From Dipylidium caninum (Eukaryota > Platyhelminthes > Cestoda > Cyclophyllidea > Dipylidiidae), in NCBI GenBank assembly GCA_017562135.1, contig QEYB01000468.1:70869-134868 (forward strand): 64,000 bases of DNA. Direction: 5' to 3'. Numbering within the stretch: position 1 is the first letter of the stretch; each line of letters opens with the position of its first letter. The translations under genes and the position numbers were made by a program. This document shows, piece by piece, positions 63,878 to 64,000 of the stretch. A model generated the notes under the pieces. That model saw only the letters and a program-made list of their open reading frames with translations, was not told the origin of the DNA and searched no databases.

Positions 63878-64000
63878 CTTTAGATGACATAAGCCCTTGC
63901 TCGTACCCACACCTTTCACGGTTGAGTTTGTATGGATAGCATTTTTATGATAAAGTAAACGAACGTGAATGTTTTGTATGCTGTTTCCTTGTGCATTCCT

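Larger units (their letters stand above)
55488..64000 (+). repeat. Duplicated block C (direct copy of 30951-39389), runs off the right edge
   Basis: The left junction falls almost exactly at the GT14 exon-2 start: the preceding intron and the GATGC repeat of copies A and B are absent. From 55.5 to about 62.3 kb the differences from B are nearly all one-base indels. From about 62.34 kb substitutions and larger indels become frequent. The (CCGCCT)n expansion is absent (about 60718-60760). Confidence 0.92.

Noticed and set aside
1..64000. CRISPR arrays, bacterial operons, tRNA or rRNA genes
   Set aside because: The genes are spliced and eukaryotic; no regularly spaced repeat array and no recognisable tRNA or rRNA sequence was found by eye. 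A tRNAscan or Rfam run would settle the RNA part.

Overview
This is a eukaryotic window, most likely from a flatworm and probably a tapeworm. The evidence is split genes with very short introns (30 to 38 bases in three housekeeping genes), two-exon single-domain Kunitz genes of the cestode type, and an AT-rich, gene-poor background with microsatellites. I read the genes from conserved protein families and from GT/AG splice sites. No bacterial, viral or RNA-gene signature was recognised.

Left part (1-16.3 kb), single-copy genes. A MARK/Par-1 kinase starts at 2197 on the minus strand and runs off the left edge. A possible 56-residue minus-strand gene lies head to head with a TATA-binding protein gene (5147-6242). 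Next come ribosomal protein eL43/RPL37A (7160-7509) and, on the minus strand, the TMEM9 gene (8262-9059). Two secreted Kunitz-domain genes follow (11321-11804 and 15445-16300), both with the signal peptide in exon 1 and the domain in exon 2.

Middle part (18.7-39.4 kb). An intact two-exon GT14 (core-2/I-branching type) glycosyltransferase gene (18755-20658) is followed by a long stretch with no recognised gene. A short spliced gene for a 75-residue single-span membrane protein lies at 29175-29523. Then comes a block of about 8.9 kb (30508-39389) holding an orphan copy of the last GT14 exon and, at its right end, a two-exon Ser/Thr-rich protein gene (37802-39273).

Right part (39.4-64 kb), rearranged. 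A 2.5-kb piece of that block (34720-37240) is present again in inverted orientation at 41690-44135. Its outer edge cuts off a proprotein convertase 2 (PC2) gene that lies on the minus strand (44136-46579). Upstream of PC2 on the same strand is a second, divergent GT14 gene (47924-49659). Both carry several single-base frameshifts. From 55488 to the window end, the 30.95-39.39 kb block is repeated in direct orientation. That copy is nearly identical at first apart from one-base indels and is clearly diverged and broken in its last 1.6 kb.

The main biological threads are a glycosyltransferase gene family whose terminal exon has been copied and possibly homogenised, a Kunitz pair with unusual reactive-site residues, and a large duplicated and inverted segment next to a truncated neuroendocrine protease gene. 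One-base lesions in otherwise well-conserved genes (TBP, PC2) fit residual long-read consensus errors at least as well as true gene decay, so broken frames here should be read with that in mind.
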